Shown here: one piece after another, positions 38,502 through 46,922 of the stretch
Layout: each line of letters starts with the position of its first letter
Position numbering within the stretch: position 1 is the stretch's first letter
Assembly (NCBI RefSeq): GCF_018717645.1
Contig: NZ_JAFLHG010000013.1
Location: forward strand, 1 to 64,000
Reading direction: 5' to 3'
Origin: Microbacterium flavum
GTDB lineage: Bacteria; Actinomycetota; Actinomycetes; Actinomycetales; Microbacteriaceae
DNA: 64,000 bases
Translations under genes and position numbers: made by a program
The notes under the pieces: model-generated
What the model was told of the DNA's origin: nothing
Databases searched by the model: none
The model's input: the letters and a program-made list of their open reading frames with translations, nothing else

Positions 38502-39670
38502 TCAGAAGCGGATGATCTGGCGCAGCGCGGTGCCGTCTGCGAGGGCATCCATCGCCGCGTTCACGTCATCGAGTGCGATGTGGTCCGAGATCAGCTGCTC
38601 CACCGGGAGGCGCCCCTCTCGCCACAGCTGCGCATACGTCGGGATGTCGCGCGAGGGCACCGCCGACCCCAGATAGGAGCCGATGATCGTGCGCGCCTCC
38701 GCCGTGACGATCAGCGGGGAGATCTCCGATCGCGCCGCGGGGGAGGGGAGGCCGACCGTGACGGTACGACCGCCGGGCGCGGTGAGGGCGAACGCCGTCT
38801 GAACGCGCGCGGGTGGCCCGCAGCCTCGACGACCAGCGGAACGCGGATGCCCTGATCGGCCGCCTCCTCCGGAGTCACCGCCAAATCAGCTCCGAGCTCG
38901 CGGGCGCGGTCGAGCTTCGAGCGGACGCCGTCGACGCCGATCACCCTGCCGTGACCGAGCGAGACCGCCGTCACGAGGGCGGCCATTCCGACGCCGCCGA
39001 GTCCGACGATCGCGATGTCCTGCCCGGGCCGCGCTCCGCCGGCATTCACCACCGCGCCGCCCCCGGTGAGCACGGCGCACCCGAGGACCGCCGCCACCTC
39101 CGGGGGGACGTCGGCGCCGACCACCACGGCCGAGCGCCGGTCGACGACGGCGTGCGTCGCGAATCCGGAGACGCCGAGGTGGTGGAAGACGGGCTCGCCC
39201 GAGTCCGCGAGGTGCAGGCGCGACCCTCCCGAGAGGAGTTCGCCGGCGTTGTTCGCCGCGGTGCCGGGGACGCACGGCATGATGCCGTCGGTGCGGCATC
39301 CCGCGCACTCGCCGCACCTGGGGAGGAAGGCCATGACGACCCGATCGCCGATCGCGAACCCGTCCTGCGCCGCGCGCTCGCCGACCTGTTCCACGATGCC
39401 GGCCGCCTCGTGACCGAGGAGCATCGGGGTGGGGCGGACGCGGTTCCCGTCGATGACGGACAGGTCGGAGTGGCAGAGGCCGGCCGCCTCGATGCGCACC
39501 AGCAGTTCGTCGGCGCCGGGGTCGTCCAGGTCGAGGTCGACGACCTGGAGCGGTGACGAGGTGCGATACGGGCGCTCCGCGCCGATCTCGGCGAGGACGG
39601 CGCCGCGGATGCGCGTCGTCATGACCGCGCCCGCGGCCGCGTCGTCGTGGTCGGGTGGGGGGGTCGTCAT
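38502..39670 (-). pseudogene. Zinc-type alcohol dehydrogenase (MDR family), single-base frameshift
   Basis: From ATG 39670 the frame encodes a class III-type Zn dehydrogenase: GLCHSDLSVIDG and GHEAAGIVEQVGE for the catalytic zinc, a structural-zinc set (CGECAGCRTDGIMPC) and the NAD motif IVGLGGVGMAALV. At about 38802, after GHPRAF, the reading frame is lost. The next frame continues seamlessly with QTAFALTAPGGRTVTVGLP and ends at 38502 with the family tail. One missing C (TTC-AG for TTC-CAG) would restore a protein of about 389 residues. It is either a recent pseudogene or a sequencing error. Probable function was NAD-dependent alcohol or aldehyde oxidation. Confidence 0.85.
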
Positions 39671-39772
39671 GGGATGCCTGCCCTTGTCTGCGTCGCCGGT
39701 GTCGCTTCCGTCGTCGATCGTACCGACTGTGGAATACTCGCGGAGACGACGGCATGACGCGGGAGGCACACA

Positions 39773-40177
39773 GTGAGCGGCGCGCCCCCGGTCCTCGACA
39801 TCCTGCTCGAGATCTTCTCGTGGGTGGGCTTCTCCGGCTTCGCCCTCCTCCTCGCGGTCGCGGTCGTCATCTGGGCCGCAGACGGCACGTGGCTGCCGGC
39901 GGAGGCTCTGGTCGACCACGACGAGGGCGCGACGGTGGTTCGCTGGTTCGACGCGGACGGCGACGCGAACAGCGCCACGGTCCATGCCGCGGATGCCGCC
40001 CACCTCGCAGGCCTCGACACCACGCCGATCTGGTACCGCCACGGCTGGCAGGGCCGGATGCGCCTCACCCGCCGGCCGCCGGGGCTTCGCCCCGTGCTGC
40101 TCACGGCGGGCGGTCTTCTGGCGCTGGGTGCCGTCTCGGTCATCGCGAGCGTGGTGCTCTACTTCTCGCAGGCCTGA
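39773..40177 (+). CDS. Small membrane protein of unknown function
   Basis: A 134-residue protein with two hydrophobic helices, one near the N-terminus (LLEIFSWVGFSGFALLLAVA, about 11-30) and one near the C-terminus (VLLTAGGLLALGAVSVIASV). Between them is a polar loop with WYRHGWQGRMRL. I recognise no named family. GGGAGG precedes the GTG start. It is divergent from the broken dehydrogenase and lies 53 bases before the MMPL gene, so it may not share its promoter. Confidence 0.75.
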   Translation: MSGAPPVLDILLEIFSWVGFSGFALLLAVAVVIWAADGTWLPAEALVDHDEGATVVRWFDADGDANSATVHAADAAHLAGLDTTPIWYRHGWQGRMRLTRRPPGLRPVLLTAGGLLALGAVSVIASVVLYFSQA

Positions 40178-40212
40178 TCGCGGGGAGAGGGGGGTTTCTC
40201 GTGCGCCATGTT

Positions 40213-40227
40213 GCTAGCTAGGCTAGC
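40213..40227 (+). promoter_or_regulatory. GCTAGC repeat element overlapping a -10, upstream of MMPL gene
   Basis: The 15 bases are GCTAGCTAGGCTAGC: two GCTAGC palindromes separated by TAG. The embedded TAGGCT (40219-40224) lies six bases before the MMPL ATG, a leaderless -10 position. A regulator binding this symmetric site would block initiation directly. MMPL genes are often controlled by TetR- or MarR-type repressors, but no such gene is adjacent. Confidence 0.5.
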
Positions 40228-40230
40228 GAT

Positions 40231-42495
40231 ATGACCTCCCGATCGGATGCTCCCCCCCGCCTGCTTCGCATCGGCATCCCCGTGCTGCTCGTCCTCATCT
40301 GGCTGGTCGGTGGCTCCATCGGCGGGCCGTACTTCGGCAAGATCGACGAGGTCGCGACGAACGACCAGTCGAGCTTCCTGCCGTCCTCGGCCGAGGCGAC
40401 GCAGGTTCAGGAGCGGCTCGCGGACTTCACCGGCGGCGACACGATCCCCGCCGTGGTCGTCGTCACCGGCTCCGGCGCGCTGGACGCGGAGGAGCTCTCC
40501 GACATCGATGATCTCGCGACGGCGATCGGCGCCGTCCCCGGGGTGGGAGAGATCTCGCCTGCCCTGCCGTCGGAGGACGGCGAGGCGGTGCAGCTGTTCG
40601 TACCGATCGACACGTCGGGGAACGTCGATGAGACGGTGGCGGCCGTGCGCGAGACGATCGCTGACGAGATCCCATCGGGACTCGAGGCATGGGTCACCGG
40701 GCCTGCGGGCTTCACCGCCGATCTCGTCGCGGGCTTCCTGGGGATCGACGGGCTCCTGCTCGGTGTGGCGCTCGGCGCGGTGTTCCTCATCCTCGTGATC
40801 GTGTACCGATCGCCGCTCCTGCCGGTGCTCGTCCTGCTGACCTCGACATTCGCGCTGTGCGTCGCGCTCCTGACCGTCTGGTGGCTCGCCAAGGCGGGCA
40901 TCTTCGTCCTGAACGGACAGGTGCAGGGCATCTTGTTCATCCTCGTCATCGGAGCGGCGACGGACTACGCCCTCCTGTACGTCGCACGGTTCCGTGAAGC
41001 GGTCGGGCGGGGCCTGCAGAGGTGGGATGCCACCGTGACAGCCTGGCGGGGTGCATTCGAGCCGATCCTCGCCTCCGGCGGGACCGTGATCGCCGGTCTT
41101 CTGTGCCTGCTGCTGAGCGACCTCGCGACCAACCGCGCGCTCGGTCCGATCGCCTCGATCGGCATCCTCTTCGCGGTCCTGTCAGCGCTCACCTTCCTTC
41201 CCGCCCTCCTCGCCCTCACGGGCCGCGCGGCCTTCTGGCCGTTCATCCCGAAGCCGGGCGCGCACGCCGACGCGGGCGACGCCGCCGAAGCGCTCGTCGC
41301 CGACCCCGCGCAGCCGGTGAAGGGGTTCTGGGCGCGGCAGGCACGGCTCATCGCGCGGCACGCCCGCCCGGTCTGGATCATCACGACCGTCGTGCTCATC
41401 GCGGCGGCCGCGGGAGTGCTCCAGCTGAAGGCGGACGGCGTGCCGCAGAGCGATCTCGTGCTCGGTGCGTCCGAGGCGCGCGACGGGCAAGACGTCCTGG
41501 CCGCGCACTTCGCCGGCGGGTCGGGGAGCCCCGCGTACGTCATCGTCCCCGAGGACCGCGTCGCCGACGCGGTGGGCGTGCTGGATGCCGCCGACGGCAT
41601 CGACAGCGTCGCAGCGGTCTCGCAGGACTCCACTTCGGGTCAGGTGGGAGTGAGTCTGGAGGGCGGAGAGGTCGTCTACTCCGTGGCGGGCCCTCCCGCC
41701 GCGGCGGGAGCGCCCGCACCCGCGCCCACGGTGTCCGACGGCGATGTCCTGCTGGTGGCGACGTTGAGCGACGAGGCGGACTCGCTGGCGGCGGAGGAGG
41801 CGATCCGCGGTCTGCGTACGGCGTTCGAGGCCGAGCTCGGCGCCGGAACGACCCTCGTCGGCGGGCCGACCGCGCTCGATGTCGACACCAACGACACGTC
41901 GATCCGCGACCGCACGGTCATCATCCCCGTCATCCTCGTCGTGATCCTGGTGATCCTCATGCTTCTCCTGCGGGCGGTGGTCGCCCCGCTCATCCTCATC
42001 GCCAGTGTCATCCTGTCCTTCGGCTCTGCACTGGGGGTCAGTGCTCTCGTGTTCACCCACCTGTTCGACTTCCCGGGGGCCGACCCCGCCGTCCCGCTCT
42101 ACGGGTTCGTCTTCCTCGTGGCGCTCGGCGTGGACTACAACATCTTCCTGATGTCGCGGGTGAGGGAGGAGTCGCTGCGCCACGGCACGCGCCCCGGCAT
42201 CCTGCGGGGACTCGTCGCGACGGGCGGCGTCATCACCTCGGCGGGGCTCGTGCTGGCGGCCACCTTCGCCGCCCTGGGGGTGATCCCGATCCTCTTCCTC
42301 GCGCAGCTCGCCTTCATCGTCGCCTTCGGCGTGCTCCTGGACACCTTCATCGTCCGCTCGCTGCTCGTGCCGGCGGTGGCCTTCGACCTCGGGCGCGTGA
42401 TCTGGTGGCCGTCGAAGCTGTGGCGATCAGAGCAGGCGGATAAGCCCGTGGAGGCCATGACGCGAGCGGAGTACCGGGCTAGGGTCGGAGAATGA
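40231..42495 (+). CDS. MMPL-family RND transporter
   Basis: A 754-residue polytopic transporter with two repeats of one plus five helices. The first-repeat motif GAATDYALLYVARFREA (about residue 245) and the matching second-repeat segment ALGVDYNIFLMSRVREE (about 632) carry the Asp-Tyr pair used for proton relay in MMPL proteins. Two periplasmic domains (about 40-170 and 410-560) fit the family. It may export a lipid, siderophore or drug; the substrate is unknown. Its stop overlaps pncA as ATGA. Confidence 0.93.
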   Translation: MTSRSDAPPRLLRIGIPVLLVLIWLVGGSIGGPYFGKIDEVATNDQSSFLPSSAEATQVQERLADFTGGDTIPAVVVVTGSGALDAEELSDIDDLATAIGAVPGVGEISPALPSEDGEAVQLFVPIDTSGNVDETVAAVRETIADEIPSGLEAWVTGPAGFTADLVAGFLGIDGLLLGVALGAVFLILVIVYRSPLLPVLVLLTSTFALCVALLTVWWLAKAGIFVLNGQVQGILFILVIGAATDYALLYVARFREAVGRGLQRWDATVTAWRGAFEPILASGGTVIAGLLCLLLSDLATNRALGPIASIGILFAVLSALTFLPALLALTGRAAFWPFIPKPGAHADAGDAAEALVADPAQPVKGFWARQARLIARHARPVWIITTVVLIAAAAGVLQLKADGVPQSDLVLGASEARDGQDVLAAHFAGGSGSPAYVIVPEDRVADAVGVLDAADGIDSVAAVSQDSTSGQVGVSLEGGEVVYSVAGPPAAAGAPAPAPTVSDGDVLLVATLSDEADSLAAEEAIRGLRTAFEAELGAGTTLVGGPTALDVDTNDTSIRDRTVIIPVILVVILVILMLLLRAVVAPLILIASVILSFGSALGVSALVFTHLFDFPGADPAVPLYGFVFLVALGVDYNIFLMSRVREESLRHGTRPGILRGLVATGGVITSAGLVLAATFAALGVIPILFLAQLAFIVAFGVLLDTFIVRSLLVPAVAFDLGRVIWWPSKLWRSEQADKPVEAMTRAEYRARVGE

Positions 42496-43064
42496 GCCGG
42501 GCGCTTTTCATCGTCGACGTGCAGAACGACTTCACCGAGGGCGGCGCCCTCGGCGTGGCGGGGGGAGACGCGGTCGCACACGCCATCACGGCGCACCTGG
42601 CGGAACACGCCGGCGACTACGCGCTGATCGTCGCGTCCCGGGACTGGCATGACGCCGATACGGACAACGGCGGTCACATCGCGCTGGACGGCGAGCCCGA
42701 CTACGTGACCACGTGGCCGGTGCACTGCGTCGCGGGAACGGAGGGCGCGGAGTACGACCCGGGCCTCGACACCTCCGCGGTCACCACGCACGTCAAGAAG
42801 GGGCAGGGCGTGCCCGCCTATTCCCTGTTCGAAGGAACGACGGATCGCGGGGAGAAGGTCGCCGCGCTCCTCACCGCGCACGGGGTCACCGAGGTGGACG
42901 TCACGGGCATCGCCACCGATCACTGCGTGCGCGCATCGGCGCTGGATGCCATCGCCCACGGCGTCCACGTGCGCGTGCTGGCCGGCCTGGTGGCGGGGGT
43001 GGCGCCGGGTGCCTCGGAGGCTGCCCTGGCGGAGCTGGCACACGCCGGCGCTGAAATCTGCTAG
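42492..43064 (+). CDS. pncA: Nicotinamidase/isochorismatase-family amidohydrolase
   Basis: A 190-residue enzyme. The catalytic triad is readable as Asp in FIVDVQNDF (about residue 10), Lys in HVKKGQG and Cys in GIATDHCVRAS (about 141). The metal site is formed by SRDWHDAD and PVHC. This set matches nicotinamidase, converting nicotinamide to nicotinate for NAD salvage. It overlaps the MMPL gene by four bases, an odd partner. Confidence 0.92.
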   Translation: MSRALFIVDVQNDFTEGGALGVAGGDAVAHAITAHLAEHAGDYALIVASRDWHDADTDNGGHIALDGEPDYVTTWPVHCVAGTEGAEYDPGLDTSAVTTHVKKGQGVPAYSLFEGTTDRGEKVAALLTAHGVTEVDVTGIATDHCVRASALDAIAHGVHVRVLAGLVAGVAPGASEAALAELAHAGAEIC

Positions 43065-43140
43065 AGTCGATATTTGGTCTTGAGCCGGTTCGTCCCCACT
43101 CTTCTGCCGCGTCGATGCGAGCTGTCGGGTTGATGATGGC

Positions 43141-43497
43141 GTGCTCGACGCCAGTTCTCCCACGGCCCGTTCTTCCCGTTCCGGCGCCCTCGACGAAAGC
43201 TCGCTCATCTTCTCCGATTCACCTCCGCTGCCGCTGACCTGGCGCCGCGCGGATCTCGACCTCGACGTCGCGCACCGCGGCGATCAGTACGCCGGTTTCG
43301 TGGCGCCCGCTCAGGGCGGCTTCGAAGCTCAGGGCGGCCGTGGCGAACGCCTCGGCACGTTCCTCGATCGCGCCGCTGCGATCGACGCCGTCCGCCTCAG
43401 CCAGGGGCACTGCGCCCCTCATCACCGTCCGCGTCGCGTCCGTCGACACGGCATCCGGGGTCCCCATGGGGGCCCACACAACAAGAAGAGAGACACG
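43141..43497 (+). other. Coding-like segment in frame with cspA
   Basis: This stretch has no stop and reads in frame straight into cspA. Its middle part encodes [19 protein letters not shown] and [17 protein letters not shown], ending [13 protein letters not shown]. Third codon positions are strongly G/C in that part and then lose the bias before the cspA start. It resembles a small stand-alone domain, perhaps a remnant gene or an N-terminal extension of the cold-shock protein. The 433-base gap 43065-43497 otherwise shows only an A/T-rich patch at its left edge that could be a promoter. Confidence 0.4.
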
Positions 43498-43701
43498 ATG
43501 GCCACCGGCACCGTGAAATGGTTCAACTCCGAAAAGGGCTTCGGGTTCATCGCTCCCGATGACGGCTCCGCCGACGTGTTCGCGCACTTCAGCGCGATCG
43601 CCGGCGACGGGTACCGCGACCTGCGCGAGGCGCAGAAGGTCGAGTTCGACACGCAGGCAGGCCCCAAGGGCCCGCAGGCCGCGAACATCCGCGGTCTCTG
43701 A
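43498..43701 (+). CDS. cspA: Cold-shock protein
   Basis: A 67-residue CSD protein: [18 protein letters not shown] holds RNP-1 and DVFAHFSAI holds RNP-2. It binds single-stranded RNA and DNA and melts RNA structure. Length fits CspA. The ATG follows AAGAGAGA. The long upstream region may be a structured leader, as in many csp genes, although it is also open in frame. A strong hairpin follows. Confidence 0.95.
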   Translation: MATGTVKWFNSEKGFGFIAPDDGSADVFAHFSAIAGDGYRDLREAQKVEFDTQAGPKGPQAANIRGL

Positions 43702-43716
43702 GCGTTCCAGAGCCTC

Positions 43717-43751
43717 CGTCGGCCGACGCGCATGCTGTGCGTCGGCCGACG
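43717..43751 (+). terminator. 13-bp hairpin after cspA
   Basis: CGTCGGCCGACGC (43717-43729) pairs exactly with GCGTCGGCCGACG (43739-43751) around a nine-base loop. It lies 16 bases after the cspA stop. There is no T tract, as is common for actinobacterial terminators. Confidence 0.65.
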
Positions 43752-43946
43752 ATCCGCCGGGAGTCCTCCTCTATGCCGTCGCAGTCATACCCCACCCCGT
43801 AGCGTGGGGCACAGCGATCGGCATCTGCCCATGGCTTCCGGCCTTCGGGTCCCGATCGTCAGGGGCGCATCATCTCCTCTACCGTCACCGAATCCCGACT
43901 CGGTCCCATCCGCCAGACCTACGCGGGGACCAAAGAGTTCCCCCCG

Positions 43947-44978
43947 ATGGCCCGCGCGTACACCGACCTCTCGCAGGTCGTGCGTGAGACGGGTCTCCTG
44001 CACCGCACGCCGTGGTTCTACATCCTGGTCGGCACCGCGATCGCGCTCGGTCTCGGCGGCTGCGTCACCGGGTTCATCCTGCTGGGGGACAGCTGGTTCC
44101 AGCTGCTGATCGCCGGAGCCCTCGGCATCCTGCTCACGCAGGTCGCCTTCCTCTCGCACGAGGCTGCCCATCGCCAGATCCTCACCTCGGGTCCTGCGAA
44201 CGACCGGCTCGCCCGGGTGCTCGCCAGCGGCGTCGTCGGCATGAGCTACGCCTGGTGGACGACGAAGCACACCCGTCACCACGCGAACCCCAACCGCGTG
44301 GGCAAGGACCCCGACATCGAGATCGACACGATCTCGTTCATCGAAGAGGACGCCGCGACCGCCCGTGGGCTGCGCCGCTGGATCACGCGCCGCCAGGGCT
44401 GGCTGTTCTTCCCGCTCCTCACCCTCGAGGGGCTCAACCTGCACGTGATCAGCATGCGACACCTGGCGAGCCGCGGCGAGGTCAAGGGCCGCTGGATCGA
44501 GATCGCGATGATCGCTGCGCGCTTCGCGATCTTCGTGGCGCCCGTCTTCATCTTCCTTCCGCTCGGAATGGCCTTCGCCTTCTTCGGCGTTCAGGTCGCC
44601 GTGTTCGGCGTGTACATGGGCGCGTCGTTCGCGCCGAACCACAAGGGCATGGCCATCATCGCGCCGGACGCCAAGCTCGACTTCTTCAGCAAGCAGGTGC
44701 GCACCTCGCGCAACATCCGCGGCGGCTGGTGGGCGACGTGGCTCATGGGCGGTCTGAACTACCAGGTCGAGCACCACCTGTTCCCGAACATGCCGCGCCC
44801 GCACCTGTCGAAGGCACGCAGCATCGTCATGGACCAGTGCCGCACGCTGAACGTGCCGTACGTGGAGACCTCGCTCGGCCGCTCCTACGCGATCGTCATC
44901 GACTACCTGAACCGCGTCGGACTCGCCGCTCGCGACCCGTTCGACTGCCCGATGGCAGCCACTTACCGTCGAGCCTGA
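43947..44978 (+). CDS. Membrane fatty acid desaturase
   Basis: A 343-residue desaturase with the three histidine boxes that bind the di-iron centre: HEAAH (about residue 72), HTRHH (about 112) and QVEHH (about 275), separated by paired hydrophobic helices. It introduces a double bond in acyl lipids, using oxygen, for membrane fluidity; its place after cspA fits cold adaptation. The frame stays coding-like for 25 codons upstream of ATG 43947 (LGPIRQTYAGTKEFPP) but has no ATG, GTG or TTG there. The true start may be an ATC at 43869 or 43872 after AGGGG. Confidence 0.92.
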   Translation: MARAYTDLSQVVRETGLLHRTPWFYILVGTAIALGLGGCVTGFILLGDSWFQLLIAGALGILLTQVAFLSHEAAHRQILTSGPANDRLARVLASGVVGMSYAWWTTKHTRHHANPNRVGKDPDIEIDTISFIEEDAATARGLRRWITRRQGWLFFPLLTLEGLNLHVISMRHLASRGEVKGRWIEIAMIAARFAIFVAPVFIFLPLGMAFAFFGVQVAVFGVYMGASFAPNHKGMAIIAPDAKLDFFSKQVRTSRNIRGGWWATWLMGGLNYQVEHHLFPNMPRPHLSKARSIVMDQCRTLNVPYVETSLGRSYAIVIDYLNRVGLAARDPFDCPMAATYRRA

Positions 44979-45041
44979 GCGGAGGCTCGAGCGCGCTGAG
45001 CGCGTTGTGCAGCGGGGCCGTCAAACGGTCGCTACCGTCGG

Positions 45042-45291
45042 ATGATGAGCCGCATCGTGAGGACACGGGTCGTGATCGCGGCCGTGGTCGTCGGCCCTCC
45101 TCGCGGTGGGAGTCGTCGTCGGCCTGCTCCGGCGCCGGCGTCGTCCACCGCCTCCGTCGGGTGACCTGTCGGCCTCCGACCCCTATTCAGACCTGCAGCT
45201 CGGTCGCGGCCCCGTGACCCACGATCCCCGCGACGAAGCGAGCGCCTCGCAGATCGGCGACCCGCCCGAGGGGCGTGACCCGCTGATCTGA
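45042..45291 (+). pseudogene. Small single-pass membrane protein, frameshifted
   Basis: ATG 45042/45045 opens MSRIVRTRVVIAAVVV and then runs out of frame. From 45094 the next frame continues ALLAVGVVVGLLRRRRRP and ends QIGDPPEGRDPLI at 45291. Removing one base near 45093 joins both parts into one transmembrane helix with a positively charged cytoplasmic flank and an acidic tail, about 80 residues. The protein family is unknown. It is either a pseudogene or a sequencing error. An alternative reading is a 61-residue protein starting at GTG 45106. Confidence 0.6.
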
Positions 45292-45413
45292 TTCGCCGGA
45301 GCCCTGCCAGCTTCCGACCTTTCTCCGCCACTCTCCGATCGCGGTGCCGGGATGATGCTGAGGCGGCGTCTTCATCCGCCAGACTCCTCGATACCTGGAT
45401 CCGGAGGAACCCG

Positions 45414-45719
45414 ATGATCACTGTTCATCTTCGCTATGAGATCGACCCCGACAAGCTCGACGCCTTCACCGCGTACGGCCGGATGTGGATCCGGCTGGTC
45501 AACAGGTTGGGGGGTGACCACCACGGCTACTTCATGCCGAGCGAGGGCGACAGTGACGAAGCGTTCGCCCTTTTCACGTTTCCGTCGCTGGCCGCGTACG
45601 AGCTCTACCGGGAGGCATCCAAGACGGATCCGGAGTGTCACGAGGCGTTCGAGCTCGCACGCACGACCGGGTGCATCCGTCGCTACGAGCGGCGCTTCCT
45701 GTCGCCCGTGCGGCGCTGA
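45414..45719 (+). CDS. NIPSNAP family protein
   Basis: A 101-residue ferredoxin-like fold protein. MITVHLRYEIDPDKLDAFTA and the later HHGYFMPSEGDSDEAFALF are typical of NIPSNAP (dimeric alpha/beta barrel) proteins. The function is not established for bacterial members. CCGGAGGAACC precedes the ATG. It stands alone before a terminator and tRNA-Lys. Confidence 0.88.
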   Translation: MITVHLRYEIDPDKLDAFTAYGRMWIRLVNRLGGDHHGYFMPSEGDSDEAFALFTFPSLAAYELYREASKTDPECHEAFELARTTGCIRRYERRFLSPVRR

Positions 45720-45747
45720 GCGACCTCCCAGGTGCAGGCCGTAGACT

Positions 45748-45812
45748 GGGTCCCGATAGGCGGACTTCTCATTCGTCTCGCCCCGGCTGTGTGGTAACAG
45801 TCGGGGCTTTTT
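45748..45812 (+). ncRNA. Possible small RNA ending in a Rho-independent terminator
   Basis: TAGACT at 45742-45747 is a -10-like hexamer about 20 bases after the NIPSNAP stop. Roughly 65 bases later a textbook terminator ends. There is no open frame of note between them. The product could be a short RNA or just the 3' end of the NIPSNAP mRNA. No known RNA family was recognised. Confidence 0.3.
45780..45812 (+). terminator. Rho-independent terminator
   Basis: GCCCCGGCTG and CAGTCGGGGC form a 10-bp stem with one G-T wobble around an eight-base loop, followed by TTTTTC. This is the clearest intrinsic terminator in the window. It closes the NIPSNAP unit or a short RNA starting near 45748. Confidence 0.88.
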
Positions 45813-45848
45813 CTTTCCCTCGGACGTCGTCCGCCTGTCACCCGTGAG

Positions 45849-45921
45849 TGGGCCCCGTGGGGCTCGAACCCACGACCCGCGGATTAAAAGTCCGATGCTC
45901 TACCGACTGAGCTAGAGGCCC
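45849..45921 (-). tRNA. tRNA-Lys (anticodon TTT), CCA not encoded
   Basis: A 73-base cloverleaf. Acceptor GGGCCTC pairs with GGGGCCC (one wobble), and the anticodon loop CTTTTAA gives TTT. The T arm contains TTCGAGC. The discriminator is A and the genome continues CTC, so CCA must be added after transcription, unlike the Pro and Thr tRNAs here. Confidence 0.97.
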
Positions 45922-46026
45922 TCGTATCCCAGCGTATCGGGTACGACGCGGTGCGGCCGTCGGCACCCCCGCGCCGACGGCCGCACCGTCTCTTTCCCCT
46001 CTTGTCCCGAGAGGGGAGCCTGCTGA

Positions 46027-46689
46027 TCAGTTGGTGGGCATGAGCACCGTGTCGATCAGGTACACCGTGGCGTTGGCGGTCTGGACGCCACCGCAGATGA
46101 CCTTGGCGCCGTTGACCATCAGGTTGTCGCCGGAGCCGGTGACGTCGACCTCGCCGCCCTCGACCGTCTTGTGCATGCCGGCGATGTCCGACGGCTCGAT
46201 CTGGCCGGGGACCACGTGGTACGTGAGGATCTTCGAGAGCGTGGCGCTGTCGGTCTTGAGGGACTCGATCGTCGCCGGGTCGATCTTCGCGAACGCGTCA
46301 TCGACGGGAGCGAACACCGTGAACTCGCTGCCGTTGAGCGTGTCGACGAGGTCGACATCCGGGTTCAGCTTCCCGCTGACGGCCGCCGTGAGCGTGGTCA
46401 GCAGGGGGTTGTTGGATGCCGCGACGGCCACCGGGTCCTGCGACATGCCCTGGACCGAACCCGCGCCCGAGGGGACGGCGTCGGCGTAGGCGGAGCAGCC
46501 GGTGCCGACGAGGTTGGCGGCCGGGTCCATCGCCATGTCCGAGGGGGTGGCCGACGGCGTCATCTCCTCCATGGCGGCGGGCGTCGTCTCCGCCGGGGTG
46601 GAGGAACCCATCGAACACGCCGACAGGGCGAAAGCGCCGGCGATGGTGAGGGTGAGAGCGGCGGTGATCTTCTTCTTGGTGCTGAGCAT
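46027..46689 (-). CDS. Fasciclin-domain lipoprotein (MPT70/MPT83-like)
   Basis: A 220-residue surface protein. A signal peptide with lipobox FALSAC (Cys about residue 25) and a Thr/Pro/Met linker lead into one FAS1 domain, with H1-like [28 protein letters not shown] and the H2 region [13 protein letters not shown] precedes the ATG. It is divergent from sigK-rskA. In Mycobacterium the related MPT70/MPT83 proteins are controlled by SigK and RskA, so the same link is likely here. It probably mediates adhesion or cell-surface interaction. Confidence 0.93.
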   Translation of the reverse strand: MLSTKKKITAALTLTIAGAFALSACSMGSSTPAETTPAAMEEMTPSATPSDMAMDPAANLVGTGCSAYADAVPSGAGSVQGMSQDPVAVAASNNPLLTTLTAAVSGKLNPDVDLVDTLNGSEFTVFAPVDDAFAKIDPATIESLKTDSATLSKILTYHVVPGQIEPSDIAGMHKTVEGGEVDVTGSGDNLMVNGAKVICGGVQTANATVYLIDTVLMPTN

Positions 46690-46769
46690 GATGTGCCTCC
46701 GTGATCGGGGGTCGCAGGGTGCGGCCTCGAGTGTGGTTCGGAGGCTCCGCCCGATCGGATTGGAAGAGA

Positions 46770-46811
46770 TTCCAGACGAGACGAAAGAACAGGTTCCAGA
46801 CAATCCGAAAG
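46770..46811 (-). promoter_or_regulatory. 24-bp period direct repeat upstream of fasciclin gene
   Basis: TTCCAGAC occurs at 46770-46777 and 46794-46801, each followed by a short spacer and CGAAAG. On the fasciclin strand these read CTTTCG...GTCTGGAA, with GGAA motifs typical of ECF-type -35 boxes. They lie about 80-120 bases before the ATG. They may be a regulator-binding array or tandem ECF promoters. Confidence 0.45.
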
Positions 46812-46922
46812 GCCCGTCGCAGCGAACCACTCCCGACAGAGAAGGCCCGCACCCGGGCGTCGAGGCCTACTCGTTCACATTCGGGTGACGCAAGGGGACG
46901 ATGAAGGGGGTCATCATGCGGC

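Noticed and set aside
43219..43587. A 122-codon minus-strand gene opposite cspA
   Set aside because: Half of it is the complement of the conserved cspA sequence, and it has no family features. The plus-strand frame has the better codon bias.
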